DNA of 64,000 nucleotides, from assembly GCF_014203895.1 (NCBI RefSeq), contig NZ_JACHJY010000004.1:310001-374000 (forward strand). Direction: 5' to 3'. This document shows positions 25,109 to 33,206 of the stretch, in pieces. Within the stretch, counting starts at the first letter, position 1, and each line of letters starts with the position of its first letter. The translations under genes and the position numbers were made by a program. This stretch comes from Streptomyces nymphaeiformis (GTDB lineage: Bacteria > Actinomycetota > Actinomycetes > Streptomycetales > Streptomycetaceae). The notes under the pieces are model-generated. The model searched no databases, had not been told where the DNA came from, and saw nothing but the letters and a program-made list of their open reading frames with translations.

Positions 25109-26854
25109 ATGGGTATTCGGAGCATGCTGCGCAAGGTGTTCGGCCGGGACCGCGAGGAGTCCCCGGCAACCTCCGTCCCGCCCCAGACGCGTGAGTCCGT
25201 GGGGACGGGAGAGGCCGTGAAGGCCTCGGAGACCGTGACGTCCGAGGAGCCGTCGGGGTCGGTGGAGACGGAGCCGTCGGAACCGGCCCCGCCGAAGGAG
25301 ACCGCGGCCAGCCGGGCGGCGGACGACCTGGTGGCGGCGGCCTTCGACAACCCGCAGATCCCGAGGGCGAGGACGGCCGAGGCGGACACGACCACGACGG
25401 CGGAGCCGGTCACGGAGGAGTCGGCCGAGACGGCGGTGGCGCCGAACGCCGAGGAGCCGGTCGCGGCCACGGCGGACGAGGCGGTCGAGACGGCGGAGCC
25501 GGAGGCTTCGGCCGCCGCGGAGCCGGAGGCTTCGGTCACTGCGGAGCCGGAGGCTTCGGCCGCCGCGGAGCCGGAAGCTTCGGCCGCCGCGGAGCCGGAA
25601 GCTTCGGCCGCCGCGGAGCCGGAAGCGGAGGTTGCGGACGAGCCGCAGGCCGAGGCCGCGGTCCCGGCGGAGCCGGTAGCCGCCGTGGCGGACGCGGACG
25701 CGTCCGAAGCCGCCGCCGAAGCGGCCGAGGATGCCCCGGCCGAGCCCGAGGCGGCTGTCGCCGCGGATGACGCGACCCCGGCGGAGCCGACGGCCATCGA
25801 CGCCGAAGCCGCCCCCGACGCGGCGGACGAGGCCCCGGCCGAGCCCGAGGCGGACGCTGCCGACGAGCCGCAGGCCGAAGCCACCACCCTGGCGGAGCCG
25901 GAGGCTGCCGCGGCGGACGCCGACACCGCCGTCGAAGCGGCCGCCGTCGCGGACGACGCGAACCCGGCGGATCCGGAGGCGGAAGCCGCCGACGAGCCGC
26001 AGGCCGCCGCCACCGACGCGGCCGAGCCCGCGGCCCCGGCCGAGCCGGAGGCGGACGCCGACGAGCCGCAGGCCGAGGTCGCCGTCGCCGTCGCGGCGGC
26101 CGAGGCCGACACCACCCCGGAGCCGGAGGCTCAGGCCGACGAGGCCCCGGCCGACGAGGTCACCGACAGTGAGGCCCCGGCCGGCGAGGTCGCCCCCGCC
26201 GTCCCCCTCCCCGCCCTGAAGGCAGCCGCACCCCACCTCGTCGACGCCTACAAGGCCGCCGGCGCGCAGCTCAAGAAGCAGGAGCTCGCCGGTGCGCGGG
26301 CCGCCGTGTACCTCGTGGTCGACCGGTCCGGGTCGATGCGCGGGTACTTCAAGGACGGTTCCGTGCAGCGGCTCGCCGAGCAGGTCACCGCGCTCGCGGC
26401 GCACCTCGACGAGGACGCCACCGTCACGACCGTCTTCTTCTCGACGGACATCGACGGCACCGTCGACCTGGCCCCGGCCGACCTCACCCCCACCCGTATC
26501 GACGAGGTCAACGCCACCCTCGGCCGCCTGGGCCGTACCAACTACCACCGGGCCGTCGAAGAGGTCCTCGCCCACCACGAGAAGAACGACCCGGCCCGCC
26601 CGGCGCTCGTCGTGTTCCAGACGGACGGCGCGCCGGAGTCGAAGACGGCCGCGACGCAGGCCCTCGCCGAGGCCACGGACAAGCCGCTGAACTGGCGGTT
26701 CGTGGTCTGGGGCGAGGAGGACAACAAGGCCTTCGACTACGTCCGGAAGCTCGACGGCACCCCCCGTACGGCGACGTACTTCGCGGGCGCGACCCCGGTC
26801 GAGACCCCGCACGCGGCCTTCTACCGGGGCCTCCTCGCCGGCCTGGAGTTCTAG
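25109..26854 (+). CDS. VWA domain protein (TerF-like) with long Ala/Glu/Pro-rich arm
   Basis: A 581-residue protein. Residues about 1-15 form a basic helix (MGIRSMLRKVFGRDREE). Residues about 20-375 are a low-complexity Ala/Glu/Pro/Asp arm including tandem EPEASAAA units and EADEPQAE blocks. Residues about 390-581 are a von Willebrand A domain with the MIDAS pieces DRSGSM, a threonine in RTNYHRAVEEVL and QTDGAPESKT, most like the vWA of tellurium-resistance TerF proteins. The arm is probably disordered and the domain binds a partner through a metal. ATG 25109 is supported by GAAAGGG; the four-base end overlap with the histidine kinase is convergent. Confidence 0.85.
   Translation: MGIRSMLRKVFGRDREESPATSVPPQTRESVGTGEAVKASETVTSEEPSGSVETEPSEPAPPKETAASRAADDLVAAAFDNPQIPRARTAEADTTTTAEPVTEESAETAVAPNAEEPVAATADEAVETAEPEASAAAEPEASVTAEPEASAAAEPEASAAAEPEASAAAEPEAEVADEPQAEAAVPAEPVAAVADADASEAAAEAAEDAPAEPEAAVAADDATPAEPTAIDAEAAPDAADEAPAEPEADAADEPQAEATTLAEPEAAAADADTAVEAAAVADDANPADPEAEAADEPQAAATDAAEPAAPAEPEADADEPQAEVAVAVAAAEADTTPEPEAQADEAPADEVTDSEAPAGEVAPAVPLPALKAAAPHLVDAYKAAGAQLKKQELAGARAAVYLVVDRSGSMRGYFKDGSVQRLAEQVTALAAHLDEDATVTTVFFSTDIDGTVDLAPADLTPTRIDEVNATLGRLGRTNYHRAVEEVLAHHEKNDPARPALVVFQTDGAPESKTAATQALAEATDKPLNWRFVVWGEEDNKAFDYVRKLDGTPRTATYFAGATPVETPHAAFYRGLLAGLEF
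25493..25630. repeat. 24-bp tandem repeats inside the VWA gene
   Basis: Five full copies and one partial copy of a 24-bp unit (starting GCGGAGCCGGA) begin at 25493, 25517, 25541, 25565, 25589 and 25613. They encode AEPEASAA in frame, so copy-number change would alter only the length of the arm. Confidence 0.85.
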
Positions 26855-27951
26855 GCCGGGACGGACGCGGTGGTGACGGTGACCGGCAGGGTCACCGTCA
26901 CCACCAGCCCGCCCCCCTCCGCCGCACCCCGCGCGACCGCCCGCACGGCACCCCCGTGCGCCGCCGCGATCGACCGCACGATGGACAGCCCGAGCCCCGC
27001 GCCGGGCCCCGTCCGGTCCCGCCCCTCCCCCCGCCGGAAGGGTTCGAAGAGCCCGTCGAGGTCCTCCTCCGGGACGACGGGCCCGGTGTTGACGACGGTC
27101 AGGACCCCGTCCGCGACGCGTACGGCCACGTCACCCCCCGGCACGTTGTACGCGACCGCGTTCGCGACGAGGTTCCGCACGAGCTGCCCCAGCAGCACCC
27201 GGCTCCCCCGTACGACACCGCCGTCGGCGACCACGCACGCGCCCGCGTACTCCTCGGCGACGACGTCCCCGAGCCGCACGTCCTCCCGCTCCGCGAGCCC
27301 CCGCTCGCTCCGCGCGAGGAGCAGCAGCCCGTCGATGAGGCGCTCGCTGCGCCGGTTGGCGTCGAGGAGCACCTGCCGGACCTCGCAGTCGTCGTCGAGC
27401 CCGATCTGGATCGCGGCGCGCTGCGTGGCGAGCGGGGTGCGCAGCTCGTGGGAGGCGTTGGCGATGAACCGCCGCTGGCTGTCGAAGGCGGCCTCCAGGC
27501 GCCCGAGCAGCGCGTCGATCGTGTCGCCGAGCTCCTTCAGCTCGTCGTCGGGACCGCGTACGGCGAGCCTCTCGTCGAGGTTCCGCTCGGAGAGCCGCCG
27601 GGCCCGCGCGGTCATGTCGTGGACGGGCCGCAGCACCCGCCCGGCGGTCCACCACCCCACCACGACCGCACCACAAGCGATGACGAGGAGGGCCATCGAC
27701 GACCACATGAGCATCTGCTCGCCGAGGGCCCGGCGGATGTCGTCGCCGATCCGGTACGCCTCGACGAAGGCGGGCCCGGCGCCGTCCGCCTGCGCGACGA
27801 TCGCCTCCACATCGGCGTCCGTACCGGCCCTGACCAGCAGGTTGACCACGAGCAGCAGGACGGCGCCGAGGACGAGGAAGACACCGCCGTAGACGAGCGC
27901 GATGCGGGTACGGATGGTGGACCCGGCCCCGAGGAGCCCCGGGCGGCTCAC
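26851..27951 (-). CDS. Two-component sensor histidine kinase
   Basis: A 366-residue membrane kinase. Two transmembrane helices (about 17-40 and 82-101) flank a short 40-residue extracytoplasmic loop, then a HAMP-type linker (WWTAGRVLRPVHDMTARARRL), the H-box ASHELRTPLATQ with H168, an N-box LVRNLVANAVAYN, and G-boxes near GPGAGLGLSIVRS. It autophosphorylates H168 and passes the phosphate to the regulator encoded upstream. Start GTG 27949-27951 overlaps the regulator stop by four bases. The small sensor loop suggests sensing in or near the membrane. Confidence 0.93.
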   Translation of the reverse strand: MSRPGLLGAGSTIRTRIALVYGGVFLVLGAVLLLVVNLLVRAGTDADVEAIVAQADGAGPAFVEAYRIGDDIRRALGEQMLMWSSMALLVIACGAVVVGWWTAGRVLRPVHDMTARARRLSERNLDERLAVRGPDDELKELGDTIDALLGRLEAAFDSQRRFIANASHELRTPLATQRAAIQIGLDDDCEVRQVLLDANRRSERLIDGLLLLARSERGLAEREDVRLGDVVAEEYAGACVVADGGVVRGSRVLLGQLVRNLVANAVAYNVPGGDVAVRVADGVLTVVNTGPVVPEEDLDGLFEPFRRGEGRDRTGPGAGLGLSIVRSIAAAHGGAVRAVARGAAEGGGLVVTVTLPVTVTTASVPA

Positions 27952-28676
27952 AGCACGTACCCCACGCCCTGCACGGTCCGGATGGGACCGGGCTCCCCGA
28001 GCTTCGCCCTCAGCTTGCTCATGCAGACCCGTACGGCCCCGGTGAAGGGGTCGGCGTGGGCGTCCCAGGCGCGTTCGAGGAGCTCCTCGGCGGAGACGAC
28101 GGCGCCGTCGGCCTCCAGGAGCAACTGGAGGACGGAGAACTCCTTCGGGGACAGGTCGAGGTCCCGCCCGTCGCGGACGGCGGTCCGCCGGACGGTGTCC
28201 ATGACGAGGCCGTCGCGCACGAGGAGGGGCGGAAGCGCGGGCCGGGCGGAGCGGCGGCGGAGGGCGCGGACGCGGGAGACGAGCTCGGGGAAGTCGAAGG
28301 GCTTGCCGAGGTAGTCGTCGGCGCCGAGGTCGAGCCCGTCGACGCGGTCCTCGACGGCGGAGGAGGCGGTGAGCATGAGGATCCGGGTGGGCGCCCCGGC
28401 GGCGACGAGCCGCCGGGCCACGTCGTCGCCGTGGACGCGGGGGAGGTCACGGTCGAGGACGAGCACGTCGTACGGCGCACCGCCGACGGGACCGGGGCCG
28501 GGACCGGGGCCGGGGCCGGGGCCGGGACCGCAACCGGGCTCGCATGCGTACAGGCCGAGCCGGTCCAGGGCCTCGTCCCCGGCGTGGACGGTGTCGACGG
28601 CGAACCCGGCCCGCCGCAGGCCGGTGGCGAGGAGGGCGGCGAGGTCGGGCTCGTCCTCGGCTACGAGTACACGCAT
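27948..28676 (-). CDS. OmpR-family response regulator with Gly-Pro insertion
   Basis: A 242-residue regulator. The receiver (residues about 1-135) has the acidic pair D8/E9, the phosphoacceptor D75 in VLVLDRDLP and the lysine in LGKPFDFPEL. The C-terminal winged helix (about 145-242) has LDLSPKEFSVLQLLLEADG and VRVCMSKLRAKLGEPGPIRTVQGVGYVL. Oddly, residues about 46-66 are a Gly-Pro run inserted before the strand that bears D75, encoded by a GGNCCG microsatellite. ATG 28674-28676 is chosen as the family start; ATG 28685 is an alternative. It is the first gene of a pair with the histidine kinase. Confidence 0.92.
   Translation of the reverse strand: MRVLVAEDEPDLAALLATGLRRAGFAVDTVHAGDEALDRLGLYACEPGCGPGPGPGPGPGPGPVGGAPYDVLVLDRDLPRVHGDDVARRLVAAGAPTRILMLTASSAVEDRVDGLDLGADDYLGKPFDFPELVSRVRALRRRSARPALPPLLVRDGLVMDTVRRTAVRDGRDLDLSPKEFSVLQLLLEADGAVVSAEELLERAWDAHADPFTGAVRVCMSKLRAKLGEPGPIRTVQGVGYVL
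28488..28530. repeat. GGNCCG microsatellite within the response regulator gene
   Basis: About seven units of GGGACC or GGGGCC (six-base period) lie in frame and code for alternating Gly-Pro on the minus strand. The unit length keeps the frame, so slippage would change protein length only. Confidence 0.8.
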
Positions 28677-28734
28677 GCCGCTCATCATCCACACCCCCCG
28701 GTTTATGGATGTGAGTGGATCTTCGTCCGACCGT

Positions 28735-28740
28735 TAGGAT
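28735..28740 (+). promoter_or_regulatory. -10 element of a leaderless metG promoter
   Basis: TAGGAT ends seven bases before the metG ATG at 28748 and no ribosome site is present, suggesting that transcription begins at or next to the start codon. No clear -35 is seen. Confidence 0.4.
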
Positions 28741-28747
28741 TTCGACC

Positions 28748-30355
28748 ATGGCGGCCACTGGATCCGAGAAGCAGGGGGCGAAGGCGTTCTACGTCACGAC
28801 CCCCATCTACTACGTCAACGACGCTCCTCACCTGGGCCACGCCTACACGACCGTCGCAGGCGACGTGCTCACGCGCTGGCACCGTCAGCGCGGCGAGAAG
28901 GTGTGGTACCTCACCGGCACGGACGAGCACGGTCAGAAGATCATGCGCACGGCCGAGGCGAACAACGTCACGCCCCAGGCCTGGTGCGACAAGCTCGTCG
29001 AGGAGGCGTGGAAGCCCCTCTGGGAGCACCTGAACATCGCGAACGACGACTTCATCCGCACCACGCAGAAGCGTCACACCGACCGCGTGCAGGAGTTCGT
29101 GCAGGACCTGTACGACAAGGACGAGATCTACAAGGGCGGGTACGAAGGCCCGTACTGCGTGGGCTGTGAGGAGTACAAGCTCCCGGGCGATCTCATCGAG
29201 GCGGAGGACGGCACGAAGCTGTGCGCCGTCCACAAGAAGCCGGTGGAGATCCTCAAGGAGGAGAACTACTTCTTCAAGCTGAGCGAGTACGGCCCGAAGC
29301 TCCTGGAGTTCTACGAGGCGAACCCGGGCTTCATCCAGCCGGAGTCGGCGCGCAACGAGGTCGTGAACTTCGTCAAGCAGGGCCTGGAGGACCTCTCCAT
29401 CTCGCGCTCGACGTTCGACTGGGGCGTCCCGGTGCCGTGGGACGAGAAGCACGTCATCTACGTGTGGATCGACGCGCTCCTGAACTACGCGACGGCCGTC
29501 GGCTACAACGAGAACCCGGCGAAGTTCGACGAGACCTTCCCGGCGAACGTGCACCTCATCGGCAAGGACATCCTGCGGTTCCACGCGGTGATCTGGCCGG
29601 CGATGCTGATGGCGCAGGGCCTGCCGGTCCCCGGCCGGGTCGCGGCCAACGGCTGGCTGATGGTCGGCGGCGAGAAGATGTCGAAGTCGAACCTGACGGG
29701 CATCAAGCCGCAGGACCTGACCTCGCACTTCGGCGTGGACGCGTACCGCTGGTACTTCCTGCGGGCGATCGCGTTCGGCCAGGACGGTTCGTTCTCGTGG
29801 GAGGACTTCACCGCCCGCTACACGTCCGAGCTGGCGAACGACTACGGCAACCTCGCGTCCCGTGTGGCCGCGATGGTCGGCAAGTACTTCGGCGGCGAGC
29901 TGCCGGCCTCGACGGCCGACGGCGACGCGGAGAAGGCGATCCACGAGGGCCTGGCGAAGGCCGTCGCGACCGCCGACGCGAAGATCGGCGAGGAGCTGGA
30001 CTTCCAGGGCGGCATCCTGGCGATCTTCGACTTCGTGAAGCAGGTCAACGGCTACATCACGGAGCAGGAGCCGTGGAAGGTGGCCAAGGACGAGTCTCCG
30101 GAGGGCAAGGCCCGCCTGGCGACCGTCCTCTACACGGCCGCGGAGTCCCTCCGCGCCGTCGCCGTCCTCCTGAACCCGATCATGCCGGAGACCTCGCAGG
30201 CCCTCTGGGAGTCCCTGGGCGCCGAGGCGTCCCTGGGCGCCCTGGCGGACCAGCCGGTCCAGAACGCGGGCGAGTGGGGCAAGCTCCCGGCCGGCGCGAC
30301 GGTGACGAAGGGCGCGGTGCTGTTCCCGCGCCTGGAGGACCCGAAGAAGGACTGA
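28748..30355 (+). CDS. metG: Methionyl-tRNA synthetase
   Basis: A 535-residue class I aminoacyl-tRNA synthetase that charges tRNA-Met. It has the HIGH-type motif HLGH in YYVNDAPHLGHAYTT, a CVGC knuckle in the connective region, WIDALLNYATAVGY, and the KMSKS loop GEKMSKSN. The C-terminal helical anticodon-binding domain is present, but there is no extra C-terminal tRNA-binding (EMAP-like) domain. ATG 28748 is taken because the synthetase core starts shortly after; it diverges from the two-component operon. Confidence 0.97.
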   Translation: MAATGSEKQGAKAFYVTTPIYYVNDAPHLGHAYTTVAGDVLTRWHRQRGEKVWYLTGTDEHGQKIMRTAEANNVTPQAWCDKLVEEAWKPLWEHLNIANDDFIRTTQKRHTDRVQEFVQDLYDKDEIYKGGYEGPYCVGCEEYKLPGDLIEAEDGTKLCAVHKKPVEILKEENYFFKLSEYGPKLLEFYEANPGFIQPESARNEVVNFVKQGLEDLSISRSTFDWGVPVPWDEKHVIYVWIDALLNYATAVGYNENPAKFDETFPANVHLIGKDILRFHAVIWPAMLMAQGLPVPGRVAANGWLMVGGEKMSKSNLTGIKPQDLTSHFGVDAYRWYFLRAIAFGQDGSFSWEDFTARYTSELANDYGNLASRVAAMVGKYFGGELPASTADGDAEKAIHEGLAKAVATADAKIGEELDFQGGILAIFDFVKQVNGYITEQEPWKVAKDESPEGKARLATVLYTAAESLRAVAVLLNPIMPETSQALWESLGAEASLGALADQPVQNAGEWGKLPAGATVTKGAVLFPRLEDPKKD

Positions 30356-30363
30356 GGCACCGA

Positions 30364-30419
30364 CGTACGAAAAAGGCCGCCGTCCCGGTACCGATCCGGG
30401 GCGGCGGCCTTTTCGTACG
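30364..30419. terminator. Terminator between metG and the DoxX-like gene
   Basis: An 18-bp stem with one bulged A (30364-30382 with 30402-30419) including an A-run on the left and a T-run on the right, so it works as a rho-independent terminator for both convergent genes. Confidence 0.85.
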
Positions 30420-30425
30420 CTCGCG

Positions 30426-30779
30426 TCACCAGGTCAGGACGAGGGCGGCGACGGCAGGCGCCATGTAGATCAGCGGGAAGGGGGCGTGCCCGTAGGCGCG
30501 GGCCCGGAGCACGGTGATCACGGCCCCGGCGAAGTACAGGATCAGCCCGATGGCGGCGAGGGTCCCGATGACCGGGACGTAGAACCCGACGACGAGCCCG
30601 ACGGCCCCGGCGACCTTGGCGGCCCCGAGCAGGTTCCACCAGGACCGCGGCACGCCGTACTCGGCGAGCGGCTCGACGACGAACTTGGCCTTGGCGAAGA
30701 TCGATGCCCCGGAGAAACCGGCCATGAACGCGGCGACGGCGGTGACGACGATGGCGGTGGTGGACATCTCGGCGAACAT
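30426..30779 (-). CDS. DoxX-like family membrane protein
   Basis: A 117-residue protein with four hydrophobic helices (IVVTAVAAFMAGFSGASIF, LLGAAKVAGAVGLVVGFY, GTLAAIGLILYFAGAVITVL, FPLIYMAPAVAALVL) and the segment PRSWWNLLGAAKVAGAVGL typical of the DoxX-like group. Members are associated with redox or thiosulfate functions but most are uncharacterised. ATG 30777-30779 has AAGGAG at good distance. Confidence 0.85.
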   Translation of the reverse strand: MFAEMSTTAIVVTAVAAFMAGFSGASIFAKAKFVVEPLAEYGVPRSWWNLLGAAKVAGAVGLVVGFYVPVIGTLAAIGLILYFAGAVITVLRARAYGHAPFPLIYMAPAVAALVLTW

Positions 30780-30874
30780 CTCGGCTCCTTAGGCCTTCCC
30801 GTTGTCCGCCTCGACCGAGCCGGACACTGCACTGACGGAGGCGGGGAGAGATGTGTGACAGTCCGCGCGAGAAT

Positions 30875-31522
30875 TCAGTGAACCCAGTTCTTCAGGGGCT
30901 CGGTGTCCAGTTCCATCCCCACCGGCTCCGGCAGCGTGACCGTCTTGCCGATGGGCACGGTCACCACCATCTCGTAGCGCTCCCCGTCCGGCTGCGAGTG
31001 GACCTTGACCTCGCCCGTCGTCCTGTCCACCAGCAGGTACACGGGGATTCCGGTCTCGGCGTAGGCACGAGGCTTCTCGACGCGGTCACGGTGGCCGGTG
31101 TCCGAGTCGCCGGAGGTGACCTCGACGACCATGAGGACACCGTCGGCGCTCGCCCATTCGCCCTGACCGACGAACGTGCCGCTCGGTGCGAGACAGCCGT
31201 CGGGCCGGGCATTGCCCTTGCGGTACTTCTCGATCCTCAGGCCCTGATCGGGGTACAGCCACCAGTCCACATGGGCCCGAATGCACAGTCGCGTCAGCCA
31301 CTCGATGATCCGCCCGTGGTCGCCGTCCGGCACAGCCTTCTCCCAGATCGTCCCGTCGATGAACTCCAGACGCAGCGACTCGTCCACGTGTTCGCCGGCG
31401 CGAGCGAGCTCTTCGAACCCCTCTTGAGTCAGGACGCTCACGGCAGACTCCTCCCGGATCGGTGGTGCCTTCCACGGTACGTGCTCACCGGCCTGCGTGA
31501 ACCGGTTCGTCGCTGTCGCCAT
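30875..31522 (-). CDS. Uma2 family (PD-(D/E)XK nuclease fold) protein
   Basis: A 215-residue Uma2/DUF820 protein. The hallmark LRLEFIDGTIWEKAVPDGDHGRII is followed by ARPDGCLAP, VVEVTSGDSDTGHRDRVEKPRAYAETGIPVYLLVD, giving the D, E and K of the restriction-endonuclease-like fold. These proteins are abundant in Streptomyces and cyanobacteria; their function is unproven, though a nuclease role is assumed. ATG 31522 is chosen by family pattern; the frame is open a further ten codons. No partner gene is adjacent. Confidence 0.88.
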   Translation of the reverse strand: MATATNRFTQAGEHVPWKAPPIREESAVSVLTQEGFEELARAGEHVDESLRLEFIDGTIWEKAVPDGDHGRIIEWLTRLCIRAHVDWWLYPDQGLRIEKYRKGNARPDGCLAPSGTFVGQGEWASADGVLMVVEVTSGDSDTGHRDRVEKPRAYAETGIPVYLLVDRTTGEVKVHSQPDGERYEMVVTVPIGKTVTLPEPVGMELDTEPLKNWVH

Positions 31523-32005
31523 GACCGACACGTTGACATATGCCACATGCATGGGAGGGCGGAATCCGCGCCTTTCACCCAGGCGGGTGATTCAGCCGGC
31601 GCGCAGGCCGCCCCGGGGGAACACCCAGGTCCAACACGCCTGGCCTCCGCCGCCGGCCGGTTCGCGCCGCCACCATCACCTCCGCCGAGGACGTCGCCAT
31701 CGGCAAGCAGTTCCGGCGCGGACGCCGAAGAGGAACCGTGGTCGCGGCGTCAGCCGGTCACGGGCTACCGCCTCGGAGCCATGCGGAGGTTCGAGGCGGC
31801 CGCCGGGCCGGACCTCGGCACCCTATGTACGGGTCGACGCCCGTCGACCTGACAAAGACGTCCCGAACCGCGCACGGTCCAGCGGGGCCGCCGATCACCC
31901 GCTCTGCGACCCAACAGCCAGCACACCAGCGGGGTTCGAGCCGGACCGCACGGTCTACCGCCGGCAGGTGTCGCCGTATCGGGCTTTTGTTCGTTGCTGG
32001 TGTGA
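31523..32005. other. Intergenic region without a convincing gene (483 bp)
   Basis: Between the Uma2 gene and the SseB-like gene. Several short frames are open on both strands but none shows consistent codon preference, a ribosome site or a family motif. It may hold remnants left by the arrival of the toxin locus; nothing specific is recognised. Confidence 0.5.
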
Positions 32006-32521
32006 ATGACCGCATGGCAGCATGCGCGCGTGGACGAGACCGGGGACGACGACGCGCTGAGGCCTCAACAGCTCTCCAGGTTGGCGGAGTTGGCAGAAGC
32101 GCCGGAGGAGGTCCCGCCGGTTCCCGCCACCCCCGCGACGGTGACCGTCGCCGAAGTCACCCTGGCACGCCGGGAGTTTGCGCGGTTGCTCGGTGAATTC
32201 CGGCGCACCGCCGTCCTGGTGCCGTTCGACGATCACGAGAGCCTGTGGACCGCCGACGCCAACGGGGTCCGGTGGATCTGCGCGTTCTCGGACGAGGAGG
32301 CACTGGCCCGGTTCGCCGTCGCACGGGGTGCGGCCGCGCGGGAGTGGACGTACCGGACGATCCTCGGCGCGCGGCTTCTCGACGTGATGGTGCCGATGCT
32401 GCCGGGTCCGGGCGGGGTGGCGCTGGACGCGGGCAGTACGGACGGGGCGCTGTTTCCGCCGGTGGCGGGGATCGTCCCGGACGAGGTGGCGGTGGATCTC
32501 GGGGCGACGGAAACACGATGA
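32006..32521 (+). CDS. SseB-like protein of the RHS toxin locus
   Basis: A 171-residue soluble protein. The central part (VLVPFDDHESLWTADANGVRWICAFSDEEALARFA) has the SseB fold pattern seen in proteins that accompany actinobacterial type VII and toxin loci. Start is uncertain: ATG 32006 or GTG 32030 (VDETGDDDALRPQQLSRL), neither with a clear ribosome site. The stop overlaps, in ATGA form, a 14-codon reading frame that in turn overlaps the next start, produced by a 41-bp tandem duplication. It is first in an operon with the helical protein and the RHS toxin, so an accessory role in toxin delivery is inferred. Confidence 0.7.
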   Translation: MTAWQHARVDETGDDDALRPQQLSRLAELAEAPEEVPPVPATPATVTVAEVTLARREFARLLGEFRRTAVLVPFDDHESLWTADANGVRWICAFSDEEALARFAVARGAAAREWTYRTILGARLLDVMVPMLPGPGGVALDAGSTDGALFPPVAGIVPDEVAVDLGATETR

Positions 32522-32567
32522 GCGGCAACGGGCCCGATCTCGGGGGAACGGGGACACGATGAGCGGC
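32513..32567. repeat. 41-bp period duplication at the SseB-like/helical gene junction
   Basis: ACACGATGAGCGGC occurs at 32513-32526 and 32554-32567, with partly matching flanks before each copy. It duplicates the start-codon region of the downstream gene and leaves a 14-codon frame (32518-32562) coupled to both neighbours by ATGA overlaps. Confidence 0.7.
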
Positions 32568-33206
32568 GACGAGCCCCATCTCGCGATACCGCCGGAGGCG
32601 CTGGCGGCGATAGCGAAGGGCATCGACCTGGCGCATGCCGAGCTGAAGGATCTCGGGATGGTCGGCGAGGCGTCGGCGGGCCGGGGGTTCTCCGACCTCG
32701 CCCTGTCCGGTCTGGAGCTGGGGCACGGGGGCCTGACCTCGGAGTTCCGGACGTTCTGCGAGCGGTGGGAGTGGGGCGTCCGCGCGCTGACCATGCGGGG
32801 GAACCAGTTCGCCGTCGGGGTCGGCCTGTCCGCCGGCTCGTTCGCGGAGTACGAGCAGTACCTCAAGGACTCGATCAAGATCGGCGTGAACTCCCTCAAC
32901 GGCAACCCGCACCTCTCCGAGGACGAGGTCAAGAAGATGAGCTGGGAGACCATCCGCGACCAGCACACCTGGGACGACGCGGACGGAAGCGCGGAGTCGT
33001 TCAGGAAGGCCCGGGAAGAGGTCGAGCAGAACTGGAAGAACACCGGCTACGACGTCTCGGACGCGGGGCTGGACTCGCTGGAGCGTTCCGGTCTGGTGGA
33101 CCCGGAGCTACGCCGGCGCATGGACGAGGAGCTCAAGGCCGGCCTCGCCCCGGACAAGGCGACCGTCGAGCAGGCGGAACAGCCGCGTTGGGGGGATGAC
33201 CGCTGA
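32559..33206 (+). CDS. Helical protein (WXG100-like) upstream of the RHS toxin
   Basis: A 215-residue, mostly helical, acidic protein (PPEALAAIAKGIDLAHAELKDLG, then FSDLALSGLELGHGGLTSEFRTFCERWEWGVRALTMRGNQFAVGVGLSAGSFAEYEQYLKDS). The paired helices with WEWG in the turn are reminiscent of WXG100/ESAT-6-type type VII secretion partners. The C-terminal half is charged and unfamiliar. Its stop shares one base with the RHS start (TGATG), so it is translationally coupled and probably escorts or targets the toxin. No secretion ATPase gene lies in the window. Confidence 0.7.
   Translation: MSGDEPHLAIPPEALAAIAKGIDLAHAELKDLGMVGEASAGRGFSDLALSGLELGHGGLTSEFRTFCERWEWGVRALTMRGNQFAVGVGLSAGSFAEYEQYLKDSIKIGVNSLNGNPHLSEDEVKKMSWETIRDQHTWDDADGSAESFRKAREEVEQNWKNTGYDVSDAGLDSLERSGLVDPELRRRMDEELKAGLAPDKATVEQAEQPRWGDDR

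Noticed and set aside
25493..25630. CRISPR-like array
   Set aside because: The 24-bp units are contiguous without spacers and lie in frame within a coding sequence.
31497..32009. Coding gene in the gap after the Uma2 gene
   Set aside because: The frames there lack codon bias, ribosome sites and motifs.
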